A stretch of 39,519 nt of DNA from Gordonia heveisoli (GCF_030315745.1 NZ_JASXSH010000027.1:1-39519), one strand, 5' to 3'; positions 7,048-16,582 are shown, numbered from the stretch's first letter. Numbers and translations: made by a program. The notes: generated from the letters alone by a model not told the origin.

Positions 7048-8418
7048 TCAGGCGGAGACTGCGATCGATTCGAAGCGGCCGGCCGGCTCGAACCGGCCGA
7101 TCACATCCTCGGCGGGTTCGCCCGACACCGCGGTGATGAAGCCCAGCACGTCCTCCCGCGTCTTGAGCGTCAGCAGCGGATTCGGATCCGACAGCAGACC
7201 GAACAGCGCCGACCCGATCGGCGGGCTGACCGCGGCCGCCGGGAAGGACAGTTCGAGGTGAGTCGCATAGTCGGGGTCACCCAGGTACAGCCGCGTCACC
7301 TCGACCGCCGCCTGACCGCGCCGCTCCCAATGCTTCTCGAACTCCGCCGACAGCCACTCGGCGGTGAACTCGCCGTCGTGGGCCGCAGCCGCCTTGACCA
7401 GTTCGGCCACCTGGATGAGCGTGCCCTGCGCGCCCTGCCCGGCGACCGGGTCGACGGCGATGGCGGTGTCACCGATGGCGGCGAGCACATTCCCGCCTGC
7501 GGTGGTGGCCACCGCCTGACGCACGGTCGGGGTGACCGCACCTTTGAGCCACGACACCGGGTCGGACTCGATGACCTGCAGCGAACGGATGGTCGGCGCA
7601 TCGTCGGGGAAGAACTCGGCGAAGATGTCGACGATCACCTGACGGGCCGAGATCGCGTCGGTCGCGTCGTCGATGCGCGGCGCCCAGGCCCCGTCGGGCT
7701 TGGCGAAGACGATGAACGACCACGTCGCACCGGCATCCTTGTGCAGAAACGGCCCGACGAAGATCTCGCCGTTCTCGCTGTCGAGGTTGAACAGCGAATG
7801 GTTGCCGCCTTCGGCGCTGCGGTACGCGAAGGCGTCCGGGCCGTGGCCCAGGCCGGTCAGCGTGACCTGCAACAGCCTGCGCTGCGGTTCGCGGTAGTGG
7901 GTACGCGACTCGTCGACCGGGAACAGTGACGACAGTCCGCCCTTACCGGTCGCGACCAACGTCAGATCCGCGTCGGCGGCGATCTCGTCGGCGCGCTCGA
8001 CATCGATCACCCCGACCTCGAACCGTCCACCACGCTCGAGGAACCGGCCGAGCCGATCGTCGGCGCGCAACCGCAGGTCGACGGCCTGCGCGACATAGCC
8101 ATAGTCGGGGTTGAAGGTGAGCACATCGGTGCGTTCGTCACCGCTACCCGCATGCAGCCGGACGCTGATGCCGGTGGTGTTGCTGACCTCGTACAGGTCC
8201 TCGATGATCTCGGCGTCGAACTCACGCGACTTGCCGAACAGCACCCCGACACCGGTCGGCGGCACCTTGTCCCGCAACGCGGCACGGTCCTTGTCGCTGT
8301 AGAGGGTGACGTCGAAGCCCGCGTCGAGCAGACCCAGCGCGGCACTCGTGCCGGCCAGTCCGGCCCCGATGATGGCGGCGGTCCTCCGCGTGGTGTTGTC
8401 CTGGCTCTCGGTCGCCAT
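7048..8418 (-). CDS. StyA-like FAD-dependent monooxygenase (styrene/indole monooxygenase family)
   Basis: The 456-residue protein has an N-terminal FAD-binding GAGLAG at residues 18-23 within AAIIGAGLAGTSAALGLLDAG, a middle region in the style of styrene monooxygenase oxygenase subunits, and the second FAD motif AAIGDTAIAVDPVAGQGAQG. StyA enzymes epoxidise vinyl or indole groups with reduced FAD delivered by a separate reductase, StyB. No StyB-type flavin reductase is visible nearby, so the partner is encoded elsewhere or a general reductase serves. The start ATG has AGGAGG 7 bases upstream. The frame stays open far upstream but that part is antisense to the acyltransferase gene and is not coding. 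Confidence 0.88.
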   Translation of the reverse strand: MATESQDNTTRRTAAIIGAGLAGTSAALGLLDAGFDVTLYSDKDRAALRDKVPPTGVGVLFGKSREFDAEIIEDLYEVSNTTGISVRLHAGSGDERTDVLTFNPDYGYVAQAVDLRLRADDRLGRFLERGGRFEVGVIDVERADEIAADADLTLVATGKGGLSSLFPVDESRTHYREPQRRLLQVTLTGLGHGPDAFAYRSAEGGNHSLFNLDSENGEIFVGPFLHKDAGATWSFIVFAKPDGAWAPRIDDATDAISARQVIVDIFAEFFPDDAPTIRSLQVIESDPVSWLKGAVTPTVRQAVATTAGGNVLAAIGDTAIAVDPVAGQGAQGTLIQVAELVKAAAAHDGEFTAEWLSAEFEKHWERRGQAAVEVTRLYLGDPDYATHLELSFPAAAVSPPIGSALFGLLSDPNPLLTLKTREDVLGFITAVSGEPAEDVIGRFEPAGRFESIAVSA

Positions 8419-8565
8419 GGTTGCCTCCTGATAAGTCGTGCTGGTCAGTGGGGTCTGAGCTCGACGGCAAGCGTGCCGGGCAGCGGCGTCGCACTGAAGG
8501 GTTAGGCGCATGCCGAACGAATCACCGGCCCGAGCGGATCGCGCCGCCAAGTACGATCGCTGCCT

Positions 8566-10707
8566 GTGCCCATCCCTGTGACCGACGACAAGCCGACCGC
8601 GACGCCCAACGAGGACGCCGCGACCGGCAACACCTCCGGTTACCGGCTCGATCTCGACGGTCTGCGCGGAATCGCCATCGCGCTGGTCGCGGTGTTCCAT
8701 GTCTGGTTCGGCCGGGTGTCCGGCGGCGTCGACGTGTTCCTCACCCTGTCGGGCTACTTCTTCGTCGCATCCCTGCTCAAACATGTGCTGGCCACGCAGC
8801 CCGCATCGGTGACGTGGGGGCAGGCGGTGAATCCGTGGCCTCGCCTGTGGCGGCTCGCGCGGCGGCTGGTGCCTGCGCTGTTCCTGGTCCTGGCGGTCGT
8901 CACGGTACTGATCGTCGTCGTCATGCCGACGACCCGCTGGGGGCCGCTGGGTGAAGAAGTGCAGGCCAGCGCGCTGTACTACCAGAACTGGCATCTGGCA
9001 TTCCAGTCCCAGGACTATGCGGCGGCCGACTCGGCGATCAGTCCGATGCAGCACCTGTGGTCGATGTCGATGCAGGGACAGTTCTTCGTGCTCACGCTGG
9101 TGTGCGCGCTGCTGTTCGGCGGCGTGCTGCGTGCGCTGTCCCGCTTCGTGGAGGTGCTGCAACGGCCGGTCGTCGTCCGCACCGTCGTCGGGGTGACGCT
9201 GGCCGCGGTGACGCTCATCTCCTTCGCGTGGGCGGTGCACCGGCACGACATCAATCAGGCGTTCAACTACTACGACACCGTCGCGCGGTTGTGGGAGCCC
9301 CTGGCCGGTGGCCTGCTCGCGGTGTGGATGCCACGCCGGGCCGTCCCCCAATGGCTGCGCAATCTCCTGGCCGTCGGCGCGCTCGCTCTGATCGTCAGCT
9401 GCGGATGGTGGATCGCCGGCGTCGAGGAGTACCCGGCAGGCTGGGCGCTGGTCCCGGTGGGCGCGACACTGATGCTGATCTGGATCGGCTCACCGAACAC
9501 CGCGGCGCCGGCCGTCGGCCCCACCGCGGCGAGCCGAACTCTCGCCCATCCGCGGCTGGTATGGCTGGGATCGATCGCCTACGCGCTGTACCTGTGGCAC
9601 TGGCCGCTGCTCGTCTTCTACCTGGCGTGGCAGTACCAGGATGACGCGTCGTTCGCCGAGGGCACCGCGATACTGGCGGTCTCGGTCGTGCTCGCGTGGC
9701 TGACCACCCGATTCGTCGAGGCCCCGCTGCGGTCGGGCAAACGCAGCGGGATGCCGCGCGGCGGGCGGACCGCATTGGTGATCGCGCTGATCGCCGCGAC
9801 CGTCGCCTCCGCATCTACCGTGATCGTGTGGCAGCGGGACGCGGCGAATGCCACGGTCGACACCCGCAACCTCGACCCCCGGCTGTATCCGGGCGGGCTC
9901 GCCCTGCTCAACGGCGTAGCGGTACCCAACGTCCCACCGCAGCCCAGCCCCGACGTCGCGGGTAAGGACTGGCCGATCACCTGGCCTCCGTCGGTGGTCG
10001 GCGCGTTCACCGACCCTCCCGAGCGGATCCGTCGCGGCGAATTCGGCGATCTGACGGCCACCCGAACCATCGCGCTGGTCGGCGGCTCGCACGCGGACCA
10101 GTGGGCCGATGCCCTCGATCTGATCGGCAAGCAGCATCACATCAAGATCGTCACCTATCTGCGTCTGGGATGCGCACTGACCACCTCCCACGTCTACACC
10201 TGGTTCGGGCAGAAGTACCCGCAGTGCAACGCCTGGTCACGCGCCGTGATGGCGCAACTGGCCCGCGACAAACCCGACTTCGTGTTCACCAACAGCACTC
10301 GTCCGGCCGAGAGTGGTCCAGGCGACTACATGCCGTCGGACTATCAGGAGATCTTCGCCCAGTTCCGCGACCGTGGTCAAAAGGTGATCGCCATCCGCGA
10401 CAACCCTTGGGCGAACGGCAAACTCAAGCCGCCGGACTGCCTGGCCACCGGGCGTAAACCGTCGGTGTGCGGCGTGGATCGTGCACGCGCGATGGCACCG
10501 GTCGACCCGGCCCTCGCCGTCGCCGGACAGTTCCCGAATACCACCTTCCTGGACTACACGAACGCCATGTGCGACGCGACCTACTGCCCGGCGGTGGTCG
10601 GCAACATCGTGCTGTGGCACGACTTCCACCATCTGACAGCCACTTTCGTGCGCAGCCTGACCCCGGTGATGGACCGCGACCTGGGCCGCGCCACCGGCTG
10701 GTGGTGA
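8566..10707 (+). CDS. Membrane acyltransferase 3 with C-terminal SGNH domain (OafA-type)
   Basis: The 713-residue protein begins with a short cytoplasmic tail and the acyltransferase-3 signature LDLDGLRGIAIALVAVFHVWF, then DVFLTLSGYFF and about ten hydrophobic segments to roughly residue 415. A periplasmic C-terminal domain follows with an SGNH-like GGSHADQW near residue 506 and a catalytic Asp-His pair in HDFHHLT near 685. Proteins of this design O-acetylate or acylate surface glycans or lipids, the membrane part carrying acyl groups across and the SGNH part transferring them. Start is GTG, with TACGAT 8 bases upstream and no clear ribosome binding site. Divergent from the StyA-like gene. 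Acceptor unknown; cell-wall polysaccharide or glycolipid is likely in this lineage. Confidence 0.92.
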   Translation: MPIPVTDDKPTATPNEDAATGNTSGYRLDLDGLRGIAIALVAVFHVWFGRVSGGVDVFLTLSGYFFVASLLKHVLATQPASVTWGQAVNPWPRLWRLARRLVPALFLVLAVVTVLIVVVMPTTRWGPLGEEVQASALYYQNWHLAFQSQDYAAADSAISPMQHLWSMSMQGQFFVLTLVCALLFGGVLRALSRFVEVLQRPVVVRTVVGVTLAAVTLISFAWAVHRHDINQAFNYYDTVARLWEPLAGGLLAVWMPRRAVPQWLRNLLAVGALALIVSCGWWIAGVEEYPAGWALVPVGATLMLIWIGSPNTAAPAVGPTAASRTLAHPRLVWLGSIAYALYLWHWPLLVFYLAWQYQDDASFAEGTAILAVSVVLAWLTTRFVEAPLRSGKRSGMPRGGRTALVIALIAATVASASTVIVWQRDAANATVDTRNLDPRLYPGGLALLNGVAVPNVPPQPSPDVAGKDWPITWPPSVVGAFTDPPERIRRGEFGDLTATRTIALVGGSHADQWADALDLIGKQHHIKIVTYLRLGCALTTSHVYTWFGQKYPQCNAWSRAVMAQLARDKPDFVFTNSTRPAESGPGDYMPSDYQEIFAQFRDRGQKVIAIRDNPWANGKLKPPDCLATGRKPSVCGVDRARAMAPVDPALAVAGQFPNTTFLDYTNAMCDATYCPAVVGNIVLWHDFHHLTATFVRSLTPVMDRDLGRATGWW

Positions 10708-10717
10708 CCGGCCCGAC

Positions 10718-11329
10718 TCATCCGAACACGATCGACACCAGTGCCCGCGGCTGCGCGAACAGCACCTCGCGCAGGTGATTGCGCACGATGCCGACCGTCG
10801 GGCAGGGGCACGGTGCCGCCACCCCGCGGACATCGATGCCTCGGCTACGACACAGCGCAATGGCCCGTCGCAAATGGAAATCCTGGGTCACGACCGTCAA
10901 CCGCGTAACGCCGAAGACGTCCCTGGCCCGGCGACAACTGGCCTCGGTGTCGACGCCCAGCGGGTCGTCGACGATGACACCCGGCGCGACGCCCCGTGCC
11001 TGCAGATAGTCGCGCATCACCGCAGGCTCATTGCCGGCCGCAGCGGAACCATTGCCGGAGTTGATGATCCGGACGACATTTCCGGTCCGATACAGGTCGA
11101 TGGCCGCGTCGAGACGGCCTCGAACATAGTCGCCGGGCTCGCCGTCGGAGACCAGCGAACCCAGCACCAGCAGCGTCGAGAACGGCGGCACATCGTCGTC
11201 GATGCGTCCGGCCGACATCACCAAGGTCGCCGTGGCGGCGACGGTCACTATCAGTTCGACGGCGACCATGGCCACCATGACGACGGTCCGCATGATGGTC
11301 GGGCACTTCCCCCACCGCCTACTCGTCAC
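10718..11329 (-). CDS. SanA/YdcF-type DUF218 membrane protein
   Basis: A 203-residue protein with an N-terminal positively charged tip, one transmembrane segment (MVAMVAVELIVTVAATATLV), then a DUF218 domain: LLVLGS near the start, RLDAAIDLY, a polar NSGNG, DPLGVDTEASCRRA, and TQDFHLRRAIAL. The last two match SanA, a protein linked to envelope integrity and vancomycin exclusion in enterobacteria; the biochemical role is unsettled. The frame extends to 11404, but that start would overlap upstream sequence without a ribosome binding site. GTG at 11329 or ATG at 11293 are both plausible; I prefer the first. Convergent with the acyltransferase, with only 10 bases between the stop codons, and divergent from the WS/DGAT gene. 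Confidence 0.85.
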   Translation of the reverse strand: MTSRRWGKCPTIMRTVVMVAMVAVELIVTVAATATLVMSAGRIDDDVPPFSTLLVLGSLVSDGEPGDYVRGRLDAAIDLYRTGNVVRIINSGNGSAAAGNEPAVMRDYLQARGVAPGVIVDDPLGVDTEASCRRARDVFGVTRLTVVTQDFHLRRAIALCRSRGIDVRGVAAPCPCPTVGIVRNHLREVLFAQPRALVSIVFG

Positions 11330-11469
11330 CTTCTCACCGTAGGGGGCACGTCGGGAGCACGGTCGGCGACAGTGACGCGCGTTGCAACTTCGGCATTCCC
11401 ACACCCACCGTGATCGCCGCGCCGATACTGAGAAAACCCGCAGGCTGCCGTACGAAGGAAAGGCGGACC

Positions 11470-12873
11470 ATGGCCTACATGCCGGTCACCGAGTCGATGT
11501 TCCTGATCGCCGAGACCCGCGAACAACCCATGCACGTCGGCGGACTGCAGTTGTTCATCCCGCGCCCGGATCAGTCCTCGACCGAACTCGCCGAAGAGAT
11601 CGTCACGACCTTTCAGTCGTGTACCGATGTTTCCGCGCTGTTCCGTAAACGCCCGGCGTCGCCGGTGACGGTGCTCGGCAATGTCGCGTGGTCCCACGAC
11701 GACGAGATCGACTTCGAATACCACGTCCGCCGGGCAGTCCTGCCCAGGCCGGGACGGATCCGGGAACTGCTGCGCTACGTCTCCCTCCAGCACGGCGCCC
11801 TCCTGGACCGCTACCGCCCGATGTGGGAGCTGCACATCATCGAGGGACTCGAGGACGGCCGGGTCGCCCTGTACTCGAAGCTGCATCATTCGTTGGTCGA
11901 CGGGGTGTCGGCGCTGCGGCTGCTCGAACGGGCACTGACCCCCGACCCGAACGATCGCAACGGCACCGCGCCCTGGGACAACGCCCTGGTGCGTCGGCGA
12001 TCGACCGAATCCACCGGCGACGATCGCGACCTGCGGTCACGACTGACCTCGGCGGTATCCGCGACGATCGACGTCGCCGGACAGGTCGTCGGGCTGGCGC
12101 CGGCCGCCGCGAAGGTCGCGATGCGCGGACTGAGCGACCCCGACTTCGTCGCGCCGGGCAATGGTGCGCCGCGCACCATCCTCGACGTCGCGATCGGCAG
12201 TGCTCGCCGATTCGCCGCCGATCAGTGGGAGATCGACCGGCTGCGCGCGGTCGCGGCCGCACTCGGAATCACCATCAACGACGTCGTCGTGGCGATGTGC
12301 GGCAGCGCACTGCGCGCCTACCTGATCGATCAGGACGCCCTGCCCGAAAGACCGTTGATCGCGGCGTTGCCGGTGTCGATGCACGGCGAGGGTGACAAGA
12401 CCGGGAACGCGATCACGGCGATCATGGTGAGCCTGGCCACCGACGAACCCGATGCTCATCGTCGGGTCGACTCGATCGTCGCCTCGGCACGGAGCGCGAA
12501 GTCGGTGGTACGCGAGCTCAAACCGCTGCAGGCACTGGCCCTCGGCGCGGCGAATATCGCGCCGCTGGCCTTCGCCACCGTGCCCGGCGTGGTGCAGTAC
12601 ACCCCGCCGCAGTTCAACCTGATGATCAGTAACGTGCCCGGGCCGTCGCAGGATCTGTACTGGAACGGCGCCCAGCTCGACGGGGTGTATCCGGTGTCGA
12701 TTCCGATGGAGGGTCTGGCGCTCAACATCACCGTCACCAGTACGGCCCACCACGTCAACTTCGGGCTGATCGGGGCCCGTTCGCAGGTGCCGAGCCTGCA
12801 ACGGCTGCTCACCCACCTCGACCACGCGCTCGAAGAACTGGAAAAGGTTGCCGAAGTCGACCAGTCTCGTTAG
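11470..12873 (+). CDS. WS/DGAT-type O-acyltransferase
   Basis: The 467-residue protein starts MPVTESMFLIAE, typical of wax ester synthase/diacylglycerol acyltransferases, and carries the catalytic HHxxxDG motif as H139, H140, D144 and G145 (LHHSLVDG). Later blocks NVPGP and PVSIPMEGLALNIT are also family marks. These enzymes make triacylglycerols or wax esters from acyl-CoA as storage lipid at the membrane or lipid body. I set the start at the ATG preceded by AAAGG; the open frame extends 60 bases further 5' without support. It stands alone between the divergent SanA-like gene and the Fe-S reductase gene. Actinobacteria have many paralogs, so the preferred alcohol acceptor cannot be told. Confidence 0.92.
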   Translation: MAYMPVTESMFLIAETREQPMHVGGLQLFIPRPDQSSTELAEEIVTTFQSCTDVSALFRKRPASPVTVLGNVAWSHDDEIDFEYHVRRAVLPRPGRIRELLRYVSLQHGALLDRYRPMWELHIIEGLEDGRVALYSKLHHSLVDGVSALRLLERALTPDPNDRNGTAPWDNALVRRRSTESTGDDRDLRSRLTSAVSATIDVAGQVVGLAPAAAKVAMRGLSDPDFVAPGNGAPRTILDVAIGSARRFAADQWEIDRLRAVAAALGITINDVVVAMCGSALRAYLIDQDALPERPLIAALPVSMHGEGDKTGNAITAIMVSLATDEPDAHRRVDSIVASARSAKSVVRELKPLQALALGAANIAPLAFATVPGVVQYTPPQFNLMISNVPGPSQDLYWNGAQLDGVYPVSIPMEGLALNITVTSTAHHVNFGLIGARSQVPSLQRLLTHLDHALEELEKVAEVDQSR

Positions 12874-13099
12874 CCGAGTCACACCGACATTGACCTGACT
12901 AGACAGTAAGTTACTCACGAGTATCATCCGGGATAGCGGAAATCCGGGAATCGAAGTTAGTTAGGCCATCCTTGGCAGCGCGCCGACGGGCTGACGAATT
13001 ACGGTTACCGGAGAAGTCCCCCGTCCCCCGTGGTACCCAGTCCTGCGCAAATGCGCATCCACGGCGACGGACGACCTAGAGAAAGGCCGGTACGCGCCC

Positions 13100-16000
13100 G
13101 TGACTCCCATGACGTTGACCCTGGGAACCATCGGTGTCATCTTCAGCATCGCATGTTGGGGATTCTTCCTCCGCGGTGTCTTCGGCATCGTGCGAACACT
13201 CGCACAGGGCCAGAAGGTTGACAGCTCCCGTTACTTCCCCGTGCTGCCCCGACTGTGGACGATGCTCAAGGAGTTCATCGCCCACACGCGAATGGTCAAG
13301 TTCCGCACCGTGGGTATCGCGCACTGGGCGGTCATGATCGGCTTCCTCGGCGGCATGCTGCTGTTCTTCGAGGCCTACGGACAGTCGATCAACCCCGAGT
13401 TCCACTGGCCCATCTTCGGCGACACCTTTGCCTGGCATCTGTGGGACGAACTCCTCGGCATCGGCACCGTCGTCGGCATCGTGACGCTGATCGTCATCCG
13501 CCAGCTGAACCATCCGCGTGTCCCCGAGCGCATCTCGCGGTTCTCCGGTTCCCGGTTCGTGCCGGCGTACACGATCGAGGCCATCGTCCTCGTCGAGGGC
13601 CTGGGCATGATCTTCGTGAAGGCCGGCAAGATCGCCACCTACGGACACAGCAACGCCGGGTCGGACTTCTTCACCATGCGGGTGGCCCAGCTGCTCCCGG
13701 CGAGCCCCAACATGGTCGGCATCTTCGCGCTGATCAAGCTGCTCTCGGGCAGCCTGTTCCTGCTGCTGGTCGGTACCCACCTCAACTGGGGTGTCGCATG
13801 GCACCGTTTCTCGGCCTTCTTCAACATCTATCTCAAGCGTGAGCAGGACGGCGGCGTCGCCCTGGGCGCGGCCAAGCCGATGATGAGCAACGGCAAGGTC
13901 CTGGACATGGAGACCGCCGACCCCGACGTCGACGCCTTCGGCGCGGGCAAGATCGAGGACTTCTCCTGGAAGGGCTGGCTGGACTTCACCACGTGTACCG
14001 AATGTGGTCGCTGCCAGTCGCAGTGTCCCGCATGGAACACCGGTAAGCCGTTGAGCCCCAAGCTGATGATCATGTCGCTGCGCGATCACGGTTATGCCAA
14101 GGCCCCCTATCTGCTGGCCGGCGGACGCAAGGATATGGCCGGCGACGAGGTCGGCCTCGTCGACGCCGACGGCAACGTTCTGGAAGACAAGCTCAACGCC
14201 ATCCCGGAGGCCGCCCGCGCCGAAGCCGCACGCAAGCTGGTCGGCGAGTCGAATGGTGTCGTCTCCGATGCGACGGCCACCGAGGGCGAATTCGATCCCG
14301 AAGAACTCGGTGCCGTCATCGACACCGAAGCCCTGTGGAGTTGCACCACCTGCGGCGCCTGCGTCGAGCAGTGCCCGGTGGACATCGAGCATGTCGACCA
14401 CTTCATCGACATGCGCCGCTACCAGGTGCTGATCGAGTCGGACTTCCCGACCGAGCTGGCCGGCATGTTCAAGAACCTCGAGAACAAGGGCAACCCGTGG
14501 GGTCAGAACTCCTCGGCGCGCACCAACTGGATCGACGAGATCGACATCGAGATCCCGGTCTTCGGTAAGGACGTCGAGTCCTTCGAGGGCTTCGAATACC
14601 TGTTCTGGGTCGGTTGCGCAGGCGCCTACGAGGACCGCGCGAAGAAGACCACCAAGGCCGTCGCCGAACTCCTCGACATGGCCGCGGTGAACTTCCTGGT
14701 CCTGGGCGAGGGCGAGACCTGTACCGGCGACTCCGCTCGCCGCGCGGGCAACGAGTTCCTGTTCCAGATGCTGGCCCAGCAGAACATCGAGATGTTCAAC
14801 GAGGTGTTCTCGACCGCGCCGCGGCAGCGCAAGAAGATCGTCGTCACCTGTGCGCACTGCTTCAACGCACTGGGCAACGAATATCCGCAGGTCGGCGGCA
14901 CCTACGAGGTCGTCCACCACACCCAGCTGCTCAACCGTCTGGTCCGGGAGAAGCGTCTGGTGCCGGTAGCCCCGCTCGGCGAGGGTGTCACCTACCACGA
15001 CCCCTGCTACCTCGGCCGCCACAACAAGGTCTACGACGCCCCGCGTGAACTGATGGCCGCGGCAGGCGGTCAGCTGACCGAGATGCCACGACACGGCGAA
15101 CGGTCCATGTGCTGTGGTGCCGGTGGCGCCCGGATGTGGATGGAAGAACAGATCGGTAAGCGGATCAACATCGACCGGGTCGACGAAGCGCTCGACACGC
15201 TCGGCGATCAGGTCGGCAAGGCTCCGACCAAGGTGGCCACCGGCTGCCCGTTCTGCCGCGTCATGCTGACCGACGGCGTCACCGCTCGTACGTCGGGCAC
15301 CGAGAACGAGGGCCAGGTCGAGGTCGTCGACGTCGCCCAGATGCTGCTGGAATCGGTTCGCCGCGGCGCACCGGAGGTCAAGCTCGGCGGGCGGTTCCTG
15401 GGACCGTGTCCGGGCGCGGCCGCACCGGAGCCCGAGCCGGAGAAGGTCGAGGTCGCTGCCGCACCTGCGGCTGCCGCGGCCACCGACACCGATTCCAAGC
15501 CCAAGCCCAAGGTCGGGCTGGGGATGAAGGGCGGCAAGAAGCCGGGCGCCGCGAAGACGACCGCCCCGGCCGAGGCAGCGGCCCCTGCCGCCGCGGTGGA
15601 GTCGACCACCACCGCCCCGACGAAGCCCGCCGCCAAGGGCTTCGGCATGAAGGGTGGCATGAAGCGTCCGGGTGCGGCGAAGGCTGCCGAACCCGCCGCC
15701 GCACAGGCCGAGTCGTCGACTGCGGTTGCTGCCGCGGCCGAGGCCGACACGGCGACCGCCGAGACCGTGACCGAGCCGAAGAAGCCCGCCGCCAAGGGAT
15801 TCGGCATGGGCGCCGCCAAGCGCCCGGGTGCCAAGAAGCCCGGTGCCGCGGCACCGCAGGCCGGCGTCACGGCACCGGCGGAGAGTCAGGTCGCCCCGGC
15901 CGAGTCGGCCGCCGACGCCACTGCGACCGCGGATACCGCAGGCGCGGTGACCGAGGAGAAGCCTGCCAAGGCCAAGGGCTTCGGCATGTCGGCCGGGAAG

Positions 16001-16426
16001 AAGCGCCCCGGCGGCATCGGCAAGCCGGCCGCAACCGCGGCCCCCGCCACCGAGGCACCGGCGGAATCGGCGCCGGTCGAGGCACCGGTGGCCAAGGCAC
16101 CTGCGGCGCAGGCTGCTCCGGCAGCGTCGGTGACCGAGGAGAAGCCTGCCAAGGCCAAGGGCTTCGGCATGGCCGCGGGCAAGAAGCGCCCCGGCGGTAT
16201 CGGCCAGTCGGCCGCCGCACCGGCCGCAGCTCCGGCAACCGAGGCTCCCGCCGAGCCGGAACCTGCCACCGAGGCACCTGCTGGCGAGCCGGTGGCGGAA
16301 GCCCCGACCACCGACACCCCGGCGCCCGCATCGTCGGGCGGTGCAGCCGCACTCGGCGAGGACAAGCCGGGTAAGGCCAAGGGCTTCGGCATGTCGGCTG
16401 CCAAGAAGCGGCCCGGCCACAAGTAG
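13100..16426 (+). CDS. Membrane Fe-S heterodisulfide-reductase-like protein with repeated Lys-rich tail
   Basis: The 1108-residue protein has several parts. The N-terminus (to about 240) is a cytochrome-b/NarI-like membrane domain with about five hydrophobic segments. Two [4Fe-4S] ferredoxin motifs follow (CTECGRCQSQCP near 298 and CTTCGACVEQCP near 414), then two CCG cysteine-rich domains of the HdrB/GlpC type (GCAGAYED near 504, CCGAGGARMW near 670, GCPFC near 714). It corresponds to the M. tuberculosis Rv0338c type, a predicted quinone-linked reductase. From about 765 on it becomes Ala/Pro-rich with six spaced copies of a KGFGM...KRPG motif up to the very C-terminus. Start GTG at 13100 with GAAAGG upstream; ATG at 13109 is an alternative. 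Its electron donor and acceptor are not known. A strong terminator follows. Confidence 0.93.
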   Translation: MTPMTLTLGTIGVIFSIACWGFFLRGVFGIVRTLAQGQKVDSSRYFPVLPRLWTMLKEFIAHTRMVKFRTVGIAHWAVMIGFLGGMLLFFEAYGQSINPEFHWPIFGDTFAWHLWDELLGIGTVVGIVTLIVIRQLNHPRVPERISRFSGSRFVPAYTIEAIVLVEGLGMIFVKAGKIATYGHSNAGSDFFTMRVAQLLPASPNMVGIFALIKLLSGSLFLLLVGTHLNWGVAWHRFSAFFNIYLKREQDGGVALGAAKPMMSNGKVLDMETADPDVDAFGAGKIEDFSWKGWLDFTTCTECGRCQSQCPAWNTGKPLSPKLMIMSLRDHGYAKAPYLLAGGRKDMAGDEVGLVDADGNVLEDKLNAIPEAARAEAARKLVGESNGVVSDATATEGEFDPEELGAVIDTEALWSCTTCGACVEQCPVDIEHVDHFIDMRRYQVLIESDFPTELAGMFKNLENKGNPWGQNSSARTNWIDEIDIEIPVFGKDVESFEGFEYLFWVGCAGAYEDRAKKTTKAVAELLDMAAVNFLVLGEGETCTGDSARRAGNEFLFQMLAQQNIEMFNEVFSTAPRQRKKIVVTCAHCFNALGNEYPQVGGTYEVVHHTQLLNRLVREKRLVPVAPLGEGVTYHDPCYLGRHNKVYDAPRELMAAAGGQLTEMPRHGERSMCCGAGGARMWMEEQIGKRINIDRVDEALDTLGDQVGKAPTKVATGCPFCRVMLTDGVTARTSGTENEGQVEVVDVAQMLLESVRRGAPEVKLGGRFLGPCPGAAAPEPEPEKVEVAAAPAAAAATDTDSKPKPKVGLGMKGGKKPGAAKTTAPAEAAAPAAAVESTTTAPTKPAAKGFGMKGGMKRPGAAKAAEPAAAQAESSTAVAAAAEADTATAETVTEPKKPAAKGFGMGAAKRPGAKKPGAAAPQAGVTAPAESQVAPAESAADATATADTAGAVTEEKPAKAKGFGMSAGKKRPGGIGKPAATAAPATEAPAESAPVEAPVAKAPAAQAAPAASVTEEKPAKAKGFGMAAGKKRPGGIGQSAAAPAAAPATEAPAEPEPATEAPAGEPVAEAPTTDTPAPASSGGAAALGEDKPGKAKGFGMSAAKKRPGHK
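15508..16426 (+). repeat. Six coding repeats of the KGFGMxxxKKRPG type
   Basis: Within the C-terminal extension of the Fe-S reductase, copies start at about residues 804 (GLGMKGGKKPG), 845 (KGFGMKGGMKRPG), 898 (KGFGMGAAKRPG), 958 (KGFGMSAGKKRPG), 1019 (KGFGMAAGKKRPG) and 1092 (KGFGMSAAKKRPG, ending the protein). They are spaced by 40-75 residues of Ala/Pro/Glu-rich linker. Copies four and five share long identical DNA (GAGGAGAAGCCTGCCAAGG and beyond), indicating recent duplication. Confidence 0.9.
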
Positions 16427-16448
16427 TCACCGCGGTACTCCCGCACCA

Positions 16449-16486
16449 ACGTCGAGCGCGTCCGAAAGGGCGCGCTCGACGTGTTT
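16449..16486 (+). terminator. Strong intrinsic terminator after the Fe-S reductase
   Basis: A perfect 12-base stem (16449-16460 with 16471-16482) continues through a U-G pair and CC/GG to a GAAA tetraloop, giving about 15 pairs, and is followed by GTTTGT. It closes the Fe-S reductase transcript and separates it from alaT. Confidence 0.85.
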
Positions 16487-16569
16487 GTGGGCCGTGACCT
16501 GGGCCACCTCAAACCAGGCAAACCGCGCCCGGCCCCGGTGTCGCCGAAAACCCGTTTGCGGCGGGCTGC

Positions 16570-16582
16570 GACAATAGCCCGG
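16570..16582 (+). promoter_or_regulatory. Leaderless-type promoter of alaT (GACAAT-N6-GTG)
   Basis: GACAAT at 16570-16575 lies exactly 6 bases before the GTG start and there is no ribosome binding site. The same hexamer and spacing stand before the merR-type gene at 24224. Transcription would begin at or next to the start codon. Confidence 0.45.

Noticed and set aside
8419..9351. 310-residue N-terminal extension of the StyA-like frame
   Set aside because: It lies antisense to the acyltransferase gene, is His/Arg/Gln-rich, and a perfect ribosome binding site and ATG stand at 8418.
13076..16420. A 1114-residue open frame on the minus strand opposite the Fe-S reductase
   Set aside because: It is an exact antisense shadow of a gene with clear Fe-S and membrane motifs; the translation is a Gly/Arg/Leu-rich mixture without domains. 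Such frames are expected in GC-rich coding DNA.
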